A DNA stretch of 64,000 nt, from the NCBI RefSeq assembly GCF_051020765.1, contig NC_134948.1:2472501-2536500 (forward strand). The letters are read 5' to 3'. A program made the translations under genes and the position numbers. Of the stretch, positions 45,511-58,660 are shown in pieces; the stretch's first letter is position 1, and each line of letters starts with the position of its first letter. The DNA is from Lasioglossum baleicum (lineage: Eukaryota > Arthropoda > Insecta > Hymenoptera > Halictidae). The notes under the pieces are model-generated. The model had not been told where the DNA came from. It did not search any database and saw nothing but the letters and a program-made list of their open reading frames with translations.

Positions 45511-48500
45511 AAGAATTAGGAAAATTCTCGATCAGCCTCGCTTCTTCAAGTACCCTAGCAACATCAGCAAACAATGGCGCACGTGTAACACGTTGTCTAC
45601 AAGCCAGCCGCGTTTATCACGACTCGATACTCTTTTCACGTATCGGTTCACAAGATTGGAGGCTAAGAATGACTGACAAAGTCCGTTCTGGTTCAGCGGC
45701 CGTTAGACAGCGTAGAATCGAAAATCATTGTTTAGAAGGGGATCGGTAAATTCTGGACAATGCAGGCTTTCTTTCGCCGTTCGCGGGATAGGTATCCGGG
45801 TCAACGGACACGAGGCAACCAGGCTGCCTCTGTGTCCAAGCGTGCAACAACCGGGATCGTTCGGCTCCCCAGACGAATAATTAAAGCCTCTGATCAGCCC
45901 GAGGAACGTCATTGTCCTCTTGTGTCGCCGTTCCCCAGCAAAAGAATTCTCCGCCGGTGTAAAAAAGGAAATTCGCGGTCCAGTTAAGCTACTATCTACC
46001 CTCGACGACTGTAGAAGACAATTAAAGGGACAATTAAAATATTTCTTTTTCCCGGGGACAAAGCCCTCGAAACACTCGAAACACCGGCGATGTGTTAACG
46101 CTCGGACTTCGATGTTTCTGCTGCGTCCCGACGGAAACGAGAAAATAAACTCCTTCCGTATCGGTAGACGTATCTTCAACAGACTTCAACGCACTCACGG
46201 GGGCTCCCTTGAATTATTTCAACAGGTAGATCAGCGAAATATCTTCGATTTTTAGGATGTTGTTCCAGAAAAGCCAAGAGCCACATTTTCATAAAACAGG
46301 AATTCGCACAGACAGAAAAGAGCAACTGACAGGTTATCAGACAGATGGCAACAAGTTGTTACAAACAATGGAAACTATATCATTGAAAAATATTAAAAAT
46401 ATGCTTTTATAAATCGATTAGAATGTTTTCATTAAAAGTACGACAGAGAACTTTCCCTCCAACTCAATAACTAAATGATGGCGTGTCGGGACCCAGACCT
46501 TCGAGCCAGACAGTGCGACAAAATAGAATGTTCGCCCGGCAAAAATATCTGTCTATCGGCATTATTTGCAGTCTCGAGAAGCGCAGTACCATCGGTCGGA
46601 AGACGTACGAGCGTCGAGTGGCGCGTAAATCAAATTTCTGAGTCCCTCGGTGCGTCCGCGGTGCCTCGTTGCGCGCGACAACACAAACATGAAAATACGT
46701 ACCGGCCCGATATAAATACGCGAAATAAAATATCGCAAAGAATGGCACCGCGTTGCCGGAGTTTTTCGCTACGTCCGGTCCCGCGGGTGCCATTTCCAAT
46801 GGTCCGGCCTGTCAGCCACTCTTTCTCGTCTAAATTGAATCAACGCCCCGATGTGTGTGCACGCGCGCGCGCGCGATTCGCGTCGTTCCGCGACGACCAT
46901 TGGATTTTAATTCGATTCGCAGCATCTGGACGACCGAGATCGATTAGTTTTCGAAAGTACAGGCTTCCCCTGTAGGGGTCACCAACATGTCGAAACTACT
47001 TTAAATTTCCTGTGTCGCCTTATAAACTAAATTATTTATAGAATACTGTTGCAGTTACGGGATCGCGAACAAAATTTTCAGAGTTATGCAGACATATGTG
47101 GATAACACCTCCGCAAAGTTTCACCTCTCAACTTTCAGCCGTTCCGGAGGAAAAAAATGATCGAAGTGGCCGGAGGTCTTAAAAATCATTTGTTATTATT
47201 GTTTGAAAATGATAGCAACTTTTCAGCGACCGGTGTTGAGTTAGGCCAGCGGCAGAAGGAAAGAGGAAAATCAATCGAACGTGTTCGCGACGCTCTACGA
47301 CCGTTGATTCGCAAAACAATGTCTGGCGAAAATTCGCGCGGGCACACACCGAATCTACATTGTCGATCGTATAATCGACAGAATGAACCGAGCGGACGGT
47401 TAATTGCGCCGCGGGAAAGTTCCGCGTCCGCCGGAGAATCGACGGAAATAACGTTGCCTTGAAAAACTCGGCGACACTTCGCCGGCTAACTTGATTTACG
47501 AAATTTCCATATTTATACGGGGGGCCACCGCTCCGTCCATCCATCCGGAATGCACACTATATGTCCCTCCCTCCCTCCGCTCGCCACGCCCCACGCGCAA
47601 ACCCTTTCGCGGGTTAAAAGCGTCGGAGGATTAGAAAAACAGTTCGAGAGGAAGCCTTCACTCGACCCATAATTAATTTAAACGCGAGTGGTGGTGCTCT
47701 GGCAAAAACTCGATCGGGAAACTAATTGACGGCTCTGGGGACAGCGTTATCGATAAATATTGATAAGTCGAGGTTGACTTGACCCGCCAGGGATTTGTAA
47801 AAAAATAATTATTTCTACTGTGGTTGATTTATCCCCGTCTACGTGGCCCCGACATCCGTCAGAGGCCGGCGGAAGGCGGGGCGAGAGCCAGTAGGAGGAG
47901 CCTGGTAGCCACTCCCACCGTCTCGCTCGGAGCTGCGAGCACTGTGAGGTTCTGTGACAACGACAGATTGGCCACATGAATAGTGGAGTAGTTAACGATG
48001 ATGAGCAGCTATGTGGAAAGGAGGATTGCGTTATTAATAAAAGAATGGGAAACGCGGTCTCCGGAATAAAGTTTCCTGTCACACGCTTCTCTTGGCCTGT
48101 CACTGGCTGCTGCTTTATCGATCCGTTTTCGGGGACAACGAAGAAAGTTCGGATTATAAGGAGTTCATTTCCGAAATGGTATTAGCGTAATCCGTGGCTC
48201 GTGGGTTTACAGCGACGGCAGCTTAACCGGCAGAACTACATTTGCCGATTTAAGCTTCTGCTTAAATATTAGTTCAAGCGCCGTGGTAAGCTGCTGGTGT
48301 TCACGTGTAACCGCGGGGAAACCTTGAAAACGACCATCGGTCTTCGAGGTAAATTTGCAGGAAAAATTAACGCGCCGAACAGTCGAATGTATTCGGTGGA
48401 TGTAATTTTCGCGAGTCTACGAGCAAGCTGTAGAGGAAGCGCTCTTACGTTCGCCGGCACTCTGATTTACATCGTTAAAATCGATGAAAGAGCAGCCGGC

Positions 48501-49480
48501 TAATTAATGATTGGGATCAGAAGCAAGCCCCCCTGTGAAATAGTAGCATCCCATCTGTTACGCGGCTGTGTAGCGAATCTTCCATCCCCCTCTCCTAATT
48601 TCGCAGGGAAAAATATGGAGGCAGAAAGTGTGTCCAGCAAGAGCCGTCGAAATGCAGCCAAGAGACGTTCGCCTCTTCGTCGCGCAGGTTCATCGAATAT
48701 TTAGCTGACCAGCGCATTGAATATTCCCCGCTGGCAATAGATTTCGAGCAAGGTGTAATGCGAGTCGTCGTGCTGCTACCAGGTGCAACACGTACTGGGT
48801 GTCCCCGAAATGCACGCAACTTCCAATCAAGTACGGAGCACAAATGCTCGAAGAATCAAAAATTATTATAGTATTCTTCCGACATGTCTCTCCAATATTT
48901 TTAATATTGAGAGAAATTGCACAGAAAATTTTAGGGTTGTATCACCGATGCAGTGAAGAATTTACATTGAATTTTAACGTGCCGTCCCAATGCAGTGGAA
49001 ACAGCAAAGGGATCAGTTACAGAGGATCACGAAGATGCATTTCAAAATTGTTATCTACATTTTCGTTGCATTCGTAGCGTGAAACTCGCGAGACACCCGA
49101 TATACGCACAGAGGGAAGGCGGACCGAAGACCATGAGAAATAGCGGAGGGTGCGGGCACGGGGTGGCATAGAACGGCTGTTCGAAGAGGGTTGCGAGTAT
49201 CGAATTTTCACCCCATCCGAGAGCATTCGTATTAATATTTTACAGGATACCGGCAGACTTGCTAAGCCAACCAAAAACGAAGCTCGATGGTGCAGATGCG
49301 GCGTCAATGGAGGCGAAAGTCGATCTTGCGAGATATTCTTCTTGAACGCGTTAGCGCCTAGCGTACTGCCGCATTACGTGTCGAAATAGATTTTATGTGA
49401 ACCGAGGAAAACGCATTTACCGACGTTAATAACCAGGTTACTATACAAGATAGGAAGGTAATCAATTAGAAAAATGACTT
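45511..49480. other. Long non-coding stretch, nothing recognised
   Basis: Mixed composition with a GCGC run near 46861-46873. The largest ORFs (45703-46179 minus, 46475-46975 plus) overlap others and show no domain. Confidence 0.4.
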
Positions 49481-49770
49481 AGCTCCGCCCCTTACACATT
49501 GCTCCGCCTCCTGCCGACTGCTCCGTCGAATTTTTATATTCTCTGACTTGTGCAATTAAAATTTTAACTAGTTCGTATCCCCATTGACATGCTGTTTTGC
49601 TCCGCCTTCTTAGAGCTTGACCCGCCCACCCTGAAGTTCGTACAAGTTTAGAAATTGTAGAGCAAGTCAAGAAACCGCAGAAAATTTGACAATCAGAGTA
49701 TTCCTCGAAGTTCTTAGCATTACACCGCCCATCTCCACCACTACACCGCTTAGCCCCGCCCTCTGAACCC
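49481..49770 (-). promoter_or_regulatory. Dispersed GC-box-like cluster, minus sense
   Basis: CTCCGCCCC, CTCCGCCTC and CTCCGTC lie at about 49483, 49502 and 49520. CTCCGCCTT follows near 49600, CCCGCCCACC near 49621, ACCGCCCAT near 49733 and CCCCGCCCTC near 49754. Read on the minus strand they are GGGCGGAG-type words, the same family as at 25.8, 28.1 and 30.2 kb. Confidence 0.4.
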
Positions 49771-52677
49771 TAGCACCACCCTTCACGCATCGTCCCCACC
49801 CACTGCCGAGTTTGTAATTGCAAGAAAATCTGTTGACTTTTCTAATTCTTTCCCGTGACGCATCCGAACCGCGCCTTTCAGCACGACCGCGCTAATTAAA
49901 TCACTGAACCGTTAAGTGTCAGGTGAACGTCACGCAGCCCGGATATTTATACAGGTGAATATTAACGCGGCAAACTGCGGGAATCAATGGAGTAACAGGA
50001 AACAGAAAGGTCAAAGAGCAGGGGGAGGAGGGTTGGTTCAGAGACCGCTCTAAGAATCGAGAATGTCACCGGACCTAATTCATCGGGATTTAATAATAAC
50101 GTTCGTGAAATTGCGTGACGTAGGGACGACGACTGGCGAATGAGAATCGATCAATCGAAGGGGATGGATCTCTATTGCTCCGGTTGGTTAGGCCAGTTTT
50201 CCTGAAACTAATCTCGTCTCGTTATTAGCGATTCCTGGTGCCCTGGAAAAAGAGAGAAAGAGAGGAGGGGGGTCGAGGGGGGACTAACGCAATTTTCTTG
50301 GAAGAACGAGCCGGATAAAAAGGGAAGACGCTCGTTTTTCCAGTGAAAACGAGTACACCGACGCGGACAGGTGCCCCGGGTTTAATCTCAACCAGGGTTT
50401 AATCAGAAATGCCTATCGAAGATCGATCAGTTCGAGAAACGTCCGATTCGGGGTAGCTCGACGCCCAACGTAGAAAATATTCGCTGGAAACAATTTTCCT
50501 ACAACGTGTAAACGAAAACAAAAAATCTAATAGAACCCCTCACCTCAGCCCGCACCCCCGCCGGCAGACGGAAAAGCTTGATGAATAAAACGTGTAACGA
50601 ATTTTATTATTCGACCGGCGGGAACAGCGAAAGACGAATCGAATTTTAATTAAATCAGAGACCGAACATGTAATAGGCGATATATCGGAAAGCCACTGAT
50701 CCAGATTTAATAAAGGCGGGATAGATTTCCTATGAAATTAATTATCCCGGTAACACAATGGACCCATTGTTGCGCGGTCGGGATATTAATTTAGGAAAGA
50801 AACGACGAAACCTGGGAACGGTGCAGTTACAATTACGCTTCCCCTTCCTTTCTCTCTTTACCCCCACCTTTCGGCCCCCACTACGTTCTACAAAACTTTT
50901 TGCCATATTTCGCGCAGTGTTACAAGAGGCCGAGGGGCAGAGTGGGGGGAGGGGGGCACGGAGATAAGAAAACTCACGTGATGAGATTCACGTGCTGCTC
51001 GATACGGGATGTTGTTATCAGTGTGCCGTGCAAACAAGGTTATAATGCGTTCAGGGAAGTTCGGCCTGGCGAAAACCTATATCCTCGAATCGACTTCCTC
51101 GAGGACGGTATATACTCCGCCGAGTAAACTATTTTCACGGCAAAATTTTTTCGATGTTGAGTACACGGCAAATAGAACGGAACAGAGTGGCGTAGGCGCC
51201 GGGGGTGGGAAATAATTACTTTCCCGGGGAATTTCGTCGTGGAGCCGGTCTCGCCGGAGAAATTACTCATTATTTTAGGGCCGTGCGTCGTCCTCGGAGC
51301 TCTCCTGGGAGCGTACACCTTTTCCTATCCGCCCACGCGTACACACACGCCCCCCGCGCACCAGCAACCGCGCGCGTATACCAAGGGAAACTTACAGTTT
51401 TCCCCAAGTAGAGAATCGTCTCGATCACATCCCCGACGCGGCCAACGAGGGAAAGAAATTAATCGGAGATTTATCTTATCAAAGAAGAAATCCCATTATC
51501 CGGTGGTACGTGCGGCGATACCTAAGTAAATAAATAAGAGAACGTGAGCGAGAGTGAGAGAGAGCTTGACGGAGCTTCGGAGGTGGGTGGAAAAAGGGTT
51601 GCGCACAGCAAGCTTGCACACAGGTGCGACCGGGAAAAACTCACGAAATAAATCTCGGTTGCAACCAGCACCGCCCCCGCCGCCCCCCGGTGTTCGCGTT
51701 CACCTGTGAGAGACACGGCAAAAGTAGGAAAAAGGATGGCAGAAATAATTTGGAAGAAACGTTTCCGGATTATTACGGATCTTCTCGTCTCTCTGTGTTC
51801 GCCTTGCGTTTTTTCGCGCAATCACTGTCCGCTTTTTCCCCGCCGCGGCACCTATGTCTCCCCTTTTTCCCCGGACACGGTGAAAAACGGTTCGACTTAC
51901 TCACTCGAACGTCAGGACGACGTCGTTTCTTTGTCCCGGTTGGCCGCGACGTCCGGAAATATTTTTAAATCATTCTATTGCGCCCCCGCGACGAATTTGC
52001 ACGCGTGCATTAAACATCGGGTTTACGAGGGGGGTTGCAAGAAACGGATTGCTCGATCCAGCTGAGAGATCGCCCTGAATGTTTTTGTGTGCAGTCTTCA
52101 ATAAATTTTCATTCAAGAAGAAAAAAATTCGCGAAGGTGTCAGTGTCTCGCCTGTTAAGAAGAGCGAGGAAACGAGCATCGTCGAGGAGGGGCGAGTTTG
52201 ACCGTCATTTTTCCGTCAAAGAGAATTCCAGGCAGAGTTCCGGACGTCGCCGGCGAGCCACCGGAAGACGGTATCGAAGCAAAGCAATTATGCCGGCCGC
52301 AATTACCCGCGGTGAGAAGCGTCTCCTTTCGCACCTCTTTTTTCCCCCTTCTCTCTCTCCCACTCTGCTCCCGCAGGGGAGAGTAATTGCGCCCAGGAGA
52401 GGCGCGAAACCGTGCCCAGCGAAAAATTTAAATTGTCCGTCTTCCCCGGGTCTTAAATTGCCGCGGCGGTCTCTCGCTCGCCCTCTCCCCTGTCCTTCAT
52501 CCATCTTACTGTCATCCGAAAATTTATCTGCGGCCGCTACGTGCAGCCACGTAGCGTGGCCGAGATAAGGAACCTAGGATACTGGACGGTGCGAAATTAT
52601 ACCATCCTCGAAATAGAATCCTTTCGAGAACACGCGGAAGTTTCTATTGTTTCCCTGGGATCACTTAACAGTGCTCC
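49771..52677. other. Long non-coding stretch, nothing recognised
   Basis: CpG-rich from 50700 to 52560. ORFs up to 177 codons (52035-52568) are matched by opposite-strand ORFs and have low-complexity composition. Confidence 0.4.
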
Positions 52678-53590
52678 TTGGGCTGTCTGCGAGCCTGGAT
52701 CCTAGCATATTTGCTGCTCTATCTCCGGTTTCTAGTAGCACTTTATTATTCTTTCTTAGCTGTTCATAGAAGGCTCTGTTTTCTAACTGAGAACAAGGTC
52801 TGTCCTCTTTGAGAACCATGTTCCCAAAGTATTCTAGTTGGGAGGTAGCTAAATGATCTGCCTTTCTTCTATTTGGCTCTAGCTTAGGCTATGTCCTCTT
52901 TGACGGCGACGTCCACAAAGTGTCCTAGCCGACAGGTAGCTAAACGATCACCCACTCCATCATTCTTTGTTTGATTCCGCTGATGGCGTCGATTTGGTAT
53001 GTCCTCTCTGAAACTAACACCCCAATATTAGCCTAGTTAACAGGTAGCTAACTGGTTACACGTTTCATCATTCTCTAATCTCTACTGATGATGACCCCTA
53101 TTTACTGCTAGCTAGTACCTACCAGGACCGCGATATATCCTGCTTGAAACTTGGGCTGTCTGCGAGCCTGGATCCTAGCATATTTGCTGCTCTATCTCGG
53201 GTTTCTAGTAGCACTTTATTATTCTTTATTAGCTGTCTATAGAACGCTCTGTTTTCTAACTGAGAACGAGGTCTGTCCTCTCCGAAAACGATGTTCCCAA
53301 AGTATTCTAGTTGGGAGGAAGCTAAATGATCATCTGTCTTTCTTCTATTTGGCTCTAGCTTGGGCTATCATCAGGGCTGTGATATGTCCTCTTTGAGGGT
53401 GACGTCCACAAAGTGTTCTAGCCGACAGGTAGCTAAACGATCACCCACTTCATCATTCTTTGTTTGATTTCGTCTATTTGGTATGTCCTCTTCGAAACTA
53501 ACACCCCAATATTAGCCTAGTTAACAGGTAGCTAACTGGTTACAGGTTTCATCATTCTCTAATCTCTACTGATGATGACCCCGATTTACA
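52678..53590. repeat. 473-bp tandem duplication with internal subrepeats
   Basis: TTGGGCTGTCTGCGAGCCTG starts at 52678 and 53151, and the copies stay closely similar to 53590. Each contains about three subrepeats of roughly 100 bases with the skeleton GTCCTCT, CAAAGT, CTAG and AGGTAGCTAA. The 81-codon hydrophobic ORF at 53151-53396 is not open in the first copy and is judged spurious. Confidence 0.92.
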
Positions 53591-54078
53591 AACACCGCAC
53601 CTCCTCGACAAAAACGATGCCGAAAGTTGATTCTAGCGATCAGCTGATTAACCGATCACCTGTTCCACGGTACCCGGCGTGTCCAACTCTACCACGCAGT
53701 CGACTGGAGCACAGACACGTCGGCTGTACACCTCGGCGCGAAGATTAATGATATGACGAAACCGGGACCGATGTTTCGACACGTCCCGAGACTAAAGGCG
53801 CCACGCTATCGTTCCTCGGGAAGGAGTCAAGTGGCCAGATGCTCGAGGACGGATAAAACCCCGCGGAAGAAGGTACGCAACGAACGGCTAGGTAATCGCG
53901 GGCGCGGTGTAATTTAAGTAGACCTTATCGAAGTTTATCGCGCCGGTTCTGACGCCACGGCCCCATAATCCACCGGTTCGTTTCCAAGCTGGAAACCCAT
54001 TAAGGTAGCAGTTGCAACACGGACGCGGCGCGCACCGCGGGAACAAAACGAGAATGAGCGAGAGGAAGGAAAAGACCC
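53591..54078. other. Non-coding stretch, nothing recognised
   Basis: A last degraded subrepeat of the preceding array may extend to about 53665 (AAAGTTGATTCTAGCGATCA). Otherwise nothing seen. Confidence 0.45.
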
Positions 54079-54152
54079 TCCCCTCTCTCTCTCTCTCCTC
54101 TCTGCCGTGCCACGCCAATCCTCTCTCTCTCTCTCTCACTCTCTCTCCTCTT
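54079..54152. repeat. Interrupted (CT)n tract
   Basis: Two CT dinucleotide runs separated by about 25 bases. Confidence 0.8.
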
Positions 54153-54553
54153 TCTCGCGGTGCCGGAGTGATTAATGTGAATGGATGGAAGAAACAAAAA
54201 GGGAGCAGGGGAAAAGGAACAACGAATCCGACTGCCGCGCTCTTGGTGTTAATTTTTTTTCTACGGTCTTTGCTCCCTACCAGCGGCCGACGCGTTTATT
54301 ACGCTTCTGCAATCATTGAAAATAGGCTCGGGGCCCAGATGACACCCGATTAGGCCCGAAATTGGGCCAGGGGAAATCACTGTAAAAAATATAGCCGAGG
54401 AACGAAAGGATTTGCAAAAATGGAGACAAGCGGCGAGGTTATTCGCGAAAAATTTTGATGGGGCATTTCGGTGACGCTTATCTGATTATTCTGGCATAAA
54501 TCGTGTTCAGTATGTTACTTGCTACCTAAGTTCCAACAAACTGGAGGGAAATA
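54153..54553. other. Non-coding stretch, nothing recognised
   Basis: No feature recognised. Confidence 0.4.
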
Positions 54554-54582
54554 TTAGGTTGTTGCATATGAAATGTCCAATT
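54554..54582 (+). mobile_element. mariner-like terminal repeat, solo left end
   Basis: TTAGGTTGTTGCATATGAAA, preceded by TA, matches the start of mariner terminal repeats as I remember them (TTAGGTTG followed by an AT-rich block). The next 500 bases are AT-rich, but no matching right end and no transposase with a D,D34D signature were found, so this is a remnant or a chance match. Confidence 0.35.
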
Positions 54583-55351
54583 TTCAGCAATGACATTAAA
54601 CAAACGCGATTTTGTGTACCCAACGTATTCTATCTACAAATTTCAAGCTTTTTGATTGTATTACGCTAAAAATAAGATATCATTCTCGTTTTTCATTTAC
54701 AAGATTGTTATCTTGATATTGTAGTTCTTTTTTTTTTTTTGCCATCAACGACTAGCAAGTTAATTAATCACCACGTTTTGACCAAAAATCACATGAAAGA
54801 TATTCCTCCGGACATATAAAAGGAATACAGGACAGTCGCGTTGGTTGACGTTGAAATATAAACTTCATCTAAAAGTAAACTTATACATCTAAATTAAAAT
54901 TGCTCGTAGGACATTAAGGATTACCTTTGTACCTTAAAGTTTTATACATATAATAAACCTATAGACTGTAATAGCATTTCTTGATCGAAACGTTCCATAA
55001 GAGTCGCATTCCCCTCCAACTATTTCCAACAGCCTAATAGAAATTGATTTTCCTTCTTAACATGTTCAATAGGTCGAGTACGATATAATAGTACTTTGAA
55101 ATTTGCTGGAGCGGCGTGAAAGTCACAAATACTCCACGCGTTTGGTACAGAACGCGACGTGTCTCGATCATCGGGAATAGCGTACGAAGGGACGCGGAAT
55201 AAAGGGAAGAATGCAGACCGCGGCGAGATGATCTTGATTAGATACGCTTGATGATCCGTGGCCGCTTTTCAGCGGGCATGGCCGCCGGGTCCCTAAGGGG
55301 CTAAAACGATGAAGAGTCAAACAGGAACAACGCGCGCGCCCACACATGGAA
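54583..55351. other. AT-rich non-coding stretch
   Basis: Possibly the body of a degraded mariner-like element up to about 55000. No coding capacity. Confidence 0.4.
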
Positions 55352-55382
55352 CGTTCTCTCTCTCTCTTTCTCTCTCTCTCTC
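55352..55382. repeat. (CT)n microsatellite
   Basis: A CT tract with one interruption. Confidence 0.85.
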
Positions 55383-55946
55383 CTGATAGTCTGCACGCGC
55401 GAGTGACTCGCTTGCTCGAGCGTGTCCGCGCAAAAGGGAATTTATGCACGGTTCGTCGACGGGCACGAGGGCGCAAAACATCCCGAGCTAGTAAATATTA
55501 ATGCGCTCATTAGCCGGGCTTCATATTCATGCTATGAAAACTCATCGTTTATTATGTAACGATTGCCGGTGGCCGAGCGAGGAGATCGCGCCCAGATCGC
55601 GGATTACCGGTTAATGATAATCGACGAGGCTGGATTTCGATGACTTCGCACTCGAAACCGGCCAGCGAGGCCCGCGTCCTGTCAAAAATCAAAAATCCTG
55701 GGAAACTTACGTCATTCTCTACATTAGGAACAATTAGTAAGTACCATTTCTAGTTTAGGTGCACGGCAGTGCAAGTTCTCGCACTACCTCCTTTCAGACG
55801 AAACAACTTAGCCGTTTTTCAGAGGCTTATAACTCGGCATTGGAGTTAATCTTCGATACATTGAATTCGGATTTTGTCTTGCAGATTAGAATAGGATTTT
55901 TTTCTTTGATACCTACTTGATAATTGATGAAATTACAACAAAAATT
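55383..55946. other. Non-coding stretch, nothing recognised
   Basis: CpG-rich to 55690, then AT-rich sequence leading into the foldback element. Confidence 0.4.
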
Positions 55947-56356
55947 GATGAAATCCCAACGAAAACATCCTGTAAACAGGAGCCAAGTTCCTATGGCCGT
56001 AAAAAGTTGTGAGATGAAACGAAATACGGCCAAGTTCGTTAGCTTAGAAATACCTCCTGCAATACTGAAGAAAAGCGTTTGTACAAATTAGTTTAAAAGA
56101 ACGCTATTTAATTCTTAAGGAGTTACATGGAGGGCTAAATTATTCAAACTTGTCCGTTACTTTTTAGACCAATGGACATAAAAGGTGTTGGGTAGCGGCC
56201 AAGTTTGAATAGTTTAGCCCTCCATGTAACTCCGTAAAAATTAAATAGCGTTGTTTTAAACTAATTTTTACAAACGCTTTTTTCGGTATTGCAAGAAGTA
56301 TTTCTAAGCTAACGAACTTAGCTCCTATTTACAGGATGTTTTTGTCGGGATTCATA
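55947..56356. mobile_element. Foldback element
   Basis: The left arm (about 55947-56155) and right arm (about 56201-56356) are complementary over about 150 bases: AACATCCTGTAAA, AAGTTCGTTAGCTTAGAAAT, AAACTAATTTnTACAAACGC-type text and GGAGTTACATGGAGGGCTAA recur in complement. A loop of about 45 bases lies between. The left arm holds an extra 38 bases (55991-56028) bracketed by GCCAAGTTC at 55982-55990 and 56029-56037, with an internal TGGCCGTA/TACGGCCA inverted pair. This looks like a small secondary insertion. Confidence 0.82.
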
Positions 56357-58379
56357 ATACAGGACCTTTAATAACGAAAAGTCGTCTGCATACAAAAGTT
56401 TGAATAAATATTTTCCAATTAAATACAAAATCCACGTCGAAACCGTGGTCTCGAATTTTCCAAAAACATGATGGAGGTTGGTTCAGCGACTTCGTCGGCC
56501 AGCCAATAGCATCGCGGGGCGTTCCATCGATAAGAACAGCGGCGATCGGAACGAAAGGGTCCAAAGGGACACGGGCCGAGTCCTATTTCATCGGGTTCCG
56601 ATGAGAGTTTGGTTCCGCGAGCTTCTGATGACTCGTGAAACTCCTCGAGACGACTATAAGCCGATATATTTATTGCCGGAGATACTTCTGAGACTCGTTC
56701 CCTCGGCCTGTGGAGTCGATTTACTAAATAAGGCCGGAAGTGGATTGCCTGTGACATCACCGTCAAACTTTCTACCTTTGAAGTAGGATTTCAAAGGATT
56801 TTTCCCTCGGTTACCAATCGAGTCGGCCTCTCAATGATAAGAACTCTCTCTCTCTCTCTCTCTTCCCACGGGGAAACTCAGTTTCGTGTTTCTCCCGAGA
56901 TGACGCAGTTTAATTAAAGGAGCCCACTTCGAATCATGTTATTAACACAGCCCTCAGAGGTTTTTCAATGGCTTCGCTCTTTCACTCCGGCTCTCGAGTC
57001 CTTCAGTCATGCACCTGTTGAAACTGTTTGTCCGACTAGACAATGTATAGCGATCCTATCACAGCGCTATAGTCGCTACTACACTCCTGCTAAATGCCTG
57101 AGGCTGCGATCGAAATTTATTTTCATCGACTCTGGTTGAAAACAGTCCTCCAAACCGGCGATTAAAATGAATTTCGATGAAGCTTTTGAAGACTCTTTGA
57201 AAAATCGTTTTAGATCCGAACGCTCTTTAGGCTCTCTGTGGTGTTGCTCTTTTTTCCCGCTCTTATCATCCCGTAGAAAAGAGACTGTCAGCCGAAGTTA
57301 GCCGAGATAAAAGTTGGGATCCAAAGCTGTCGAAGACTCGTGTCAAACGGGACCCAGGCACCGCGCGGCGGGCGGGGGGGGAGGGGTGGACCAGCGGGAG
57401 AATCTCTCGATTACTCTTCCCCTGATTTATGGCGGAGAGAAGTTCGATTCCCGCGATTTACCCTGTTCGCATTTTCCAACGAACTTTTCGAACTCGGAGG
57501 CTCCACGGAACGGATCATTAACCACGAGCTAACCCGAAGACTCAGTGAAGGGAAGAGCGGAATCCATAATTCTCGCGAACGCGAAACGAAACGAACTAAA
57601 GAGGAACCGTACCATATCTCGGGTCGTTCTCGACCCTCTTCGTTTTATGCATGTTTATCCGTGATTTCGTCGAAATTCGCCAGTGTACAGAGGTCTTTTT
57701 TTTCTCTCGTCGACAGAAATTCCAGTCGGCCACAATCCTGTCATCGTTTGAGCGCGTTACAAGCGGAGCGTCTCTGTGCATTCAGCGCGCCCCTTCGAAT
57801 CCCGCTCGGCTGTCTCTCTGTGTTGTCCCTGTTGCTCGCGCTCCAAAAAGATAACCGCGGACACCTCGTTTCCGGTTTCTCGGTCTATAGACGCCGTCGA
57901 GCGGCACGCAAACGAGGCCAGCCGGTATTATTGTAGCCGTTTCTCGTACTGCTCTCCTTCAACGAGAATGAGAGAGAGAGAGAGTGGGAGCAAGCGAGAA
58001 CGAACTGCGAGCAAAAGCAGAGGGGTGGCTCGTTCGTTCGGTCGTAGAAACTGGCACGGGCAATCTTTTTCAGGCACTTCGGGAAATGTCGAGAAGCTTT
58101 CGCGCGCATTTACCCCAGACGTCACTTTCCCGGCCGGTGAAAATAGCCGGCTTTAACCGGCATTGAGCCGCGCGAATAAAGTTGCCACGGTAATTAGTTT
58201 TAGCCCGCGTAGCTAAAACTGCTGGCTGAATGGTTAAATCTGTCCCCGTTGGATTCCACTGAAATTCGGCGGCCGCCGTCTGTCTGCTCGACGCGTGCAT
58301 TATTCCACAGGGTCCAGAAAAGGTTTACGCTACGAGACAATGCGGTATCCCAATCAAAACTTCAAAAAAGTAAACCAAT
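56357..58379. other. Non-coding stretch with CT/GA tracts
   Basis: (CT)n at 56845-56862 and (GA)n at 57968-57983. The 198-codon ORF at 57340-57936 passes through a G-rich run and overlaps other ORFs; no domain. Confidence 0.4.
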
Positions 58380-58660
58380 TACGCCAAGTACATGAAAGTG
58401 GGAAAAAAAGATAGAAGATAATAAACAAAAATAATATAAAAAAATATGTGAAATCTCGAAATGAGCTGCAAGTACATAAAGGTGCTTTCCAGTAACGTGC
58501 AAAGGCGACACTGTGTAACACAATGTAAGATTCGGTGAAGATAAAATGTAACATTTAGACATTTGCCTAGATGTCCGCGGCCTGGAAGTCAAATACTTGG
58601 CGTGGCCAGGCAAGTACCGGTACAGGGTGTTTGGTAATTTTTCATGTACTTGTGGCGTCG
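58380..58660. repeat. Weak inverted repeat with CAAGTACATGAAA ends
   Basis: CGCCAAGTACATGAAA near 58384 and TTTCATGTACTTGTGGCG near 58639 are complementary with a two-base difference, and CAAGTAC recurs in between. It could be an eroded MITE; the body is AT-rich without an ORF of interest. Confidence 0.3.

Noticed and set aside
52035..52568. 177-codon plus-strand ORF
   Set aside because: Arg/Ser/Pro-rich read-through of a CpG-rich island with an opposing ORF at 52205-52504.
53151..53396. 81-codon hydrophobic ORF resembling a membrane protein
   Set aside because: It sits in the second copy of a tandem duplication and is broken in the first copy.
57430..57475. tRNA T-loop-like GTTCGATTCCCG
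   Set aside because: No matching acceptor stem, D-arm or anticodon arm could be placed around it.
57340..57936. 198-codon plus-strand ORF
   Set aside because: Lies in a GC-rich region, runs through a G-rich low-complexity tract, overlaps ORFs on the other strand, and has no domain or splice context.
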